From Roseibium aggregatum IAM 12614 (GTDB lineage: Bacteria > Pseudomonadota > Alphaproteobacteria > Rhizobiales > Stappiaceae), in contig NZ_AAUW01000020.1 of the NCBI RefSeq assembly GCF_000168975.1, forward strand, positions 62,001-126,000: a stretch of DNA of 64,000 nucleotides, written 5' to 3'. Below the pieces are notes generated by a model that was not told the DNA's origin, searched no databases, and saw nothing but the letters and a program-made list of their open reading frames with translations. This document shows, one piece after another, positions 63,884 through 64,000 of the stretch. The position numbers were made by a program, and so were the translations under genes. Position 1 is the stretch's first letter; every line of letters starts with the position of its first letter.

Positions 63884-64000
63884 TGCGAGAGACCGAGCTT
63901 TTTGGCAGCTTCCGCCAGACCGTCGAATTCGGACTGCAGCCGCGCCGTGAGCGCCTCTCCGGCAACGACGTTCGGAAGCTCGCCCTTGGTTGCGAGAAAC
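63880..64000 (-). CDS. tctC: TctC-family substrate-binding protein, C-terminal fragment
   Basis: The last 40 codons are visible, ending in LAEAAKKLGLSQ, and the start lies beyond the right edge. Gene order (tctC, tctB, tctA on the minus strand) and the helical tail typical of this family's end support the call, but no defining motif is in the window. Confidence 0.65.
   Translation of the reverse strand, partial: FLATKGELPNVVAGEALTARLQSEFDGLAEAAKKLGLSQ

Overview
The window is GC-rich, densely coded DNA from an alphaproteobacterium. The gene content (TRAP and TctABC uptake systems, ribose-type ABC importer, GGGGG-repeat autotransporter, a membrane-free second FtsK, LytTR and NarL-type two-component pairs) fits the Rhizobiales, most probably the Roseibium/Labrenzia/Stappia group. 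That placement is inference from gene content, not a database match. No rRNA, tRNA, CRISPR array, insertion sequence or prophage was seen.

Left part (1-11.2 kb): a sugar ABC importer (ATPase cut by the left edge, plus its binding protein) is divergent from a NarL-type kinase/regulator pair, with a perfect 34-bp palindrome between them. Then come a LysR/PhzF divergent pair, an orphan PAS-only protein, an ArsR/SRPBCC/VOC module with an AT-rich operator, and a LytS/LytTR-type pair. The LytTR regulator appears to carry two compensating frameshifts that remove its acidic pocket.

11.4-18.1 kb is one giant autotransporter gene (about 2238 codons) with 19 clear AQSIGGGGG-type repeats and a C-terminal beta barrel. 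18.2-25.1 kb holds a tandem universal stress protein, a P-type cation ATPase, a fasciclin protein, a Crp-type regulator over a perfect palindrome, a His-rich exported protein and a Rossmann dehydrogenase.

26.5-40.8 kb is a metal-handling island. It has a CopZ-like chaperone and CopA ATPase on divergent promoters with CueR/HmrR-type spacers, a His-rich exported peptide, a cytochrome c' with a Met-rich insert, a diheme and a monoheme cytochrome c, an NreB-like MFS exporter overlapping a NicO/RcnA-like exporter, and a CusB-CusA-CusF system. The CusB adaptor carries four extra CusF-like domains in tandem. A secreted ClpP-fold protein and a soluble FtsK follow.

44.9-60 kb is a catabolic cluster: MarR repressor, [2Fe-2S] reductase, Rieske oxygenase alpha and beta subunits, acyl-CoA ligase, thiolase-like protein lacking the catalytic Cys, DUF35 protein fused to a degenerate SDR, metal-dependent cyclase/isatin-hydrolase family enzyme, SDR, thioesterase, a TRAP importer and a self-sufficient CYP116B-type P450. 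Two near-identical palindromic boxes, before the reductase and before the TRAP genes, suggest one MarR regulon. The gene logic (oxygenation, CoA activation, retro-aldol cleavage, cyclic-amide hydrolysis) matches what an indole-3-acetate (auxin) degradation locus of the iad type would need. This is the most interesting system here and remains a hypothesis.

The right end has a soluble PAS chemoreceptor, a strong terminator, and a convergent tctCBA operon whose tctA is split by two single-base shifts; tctC is cut by the right edge.
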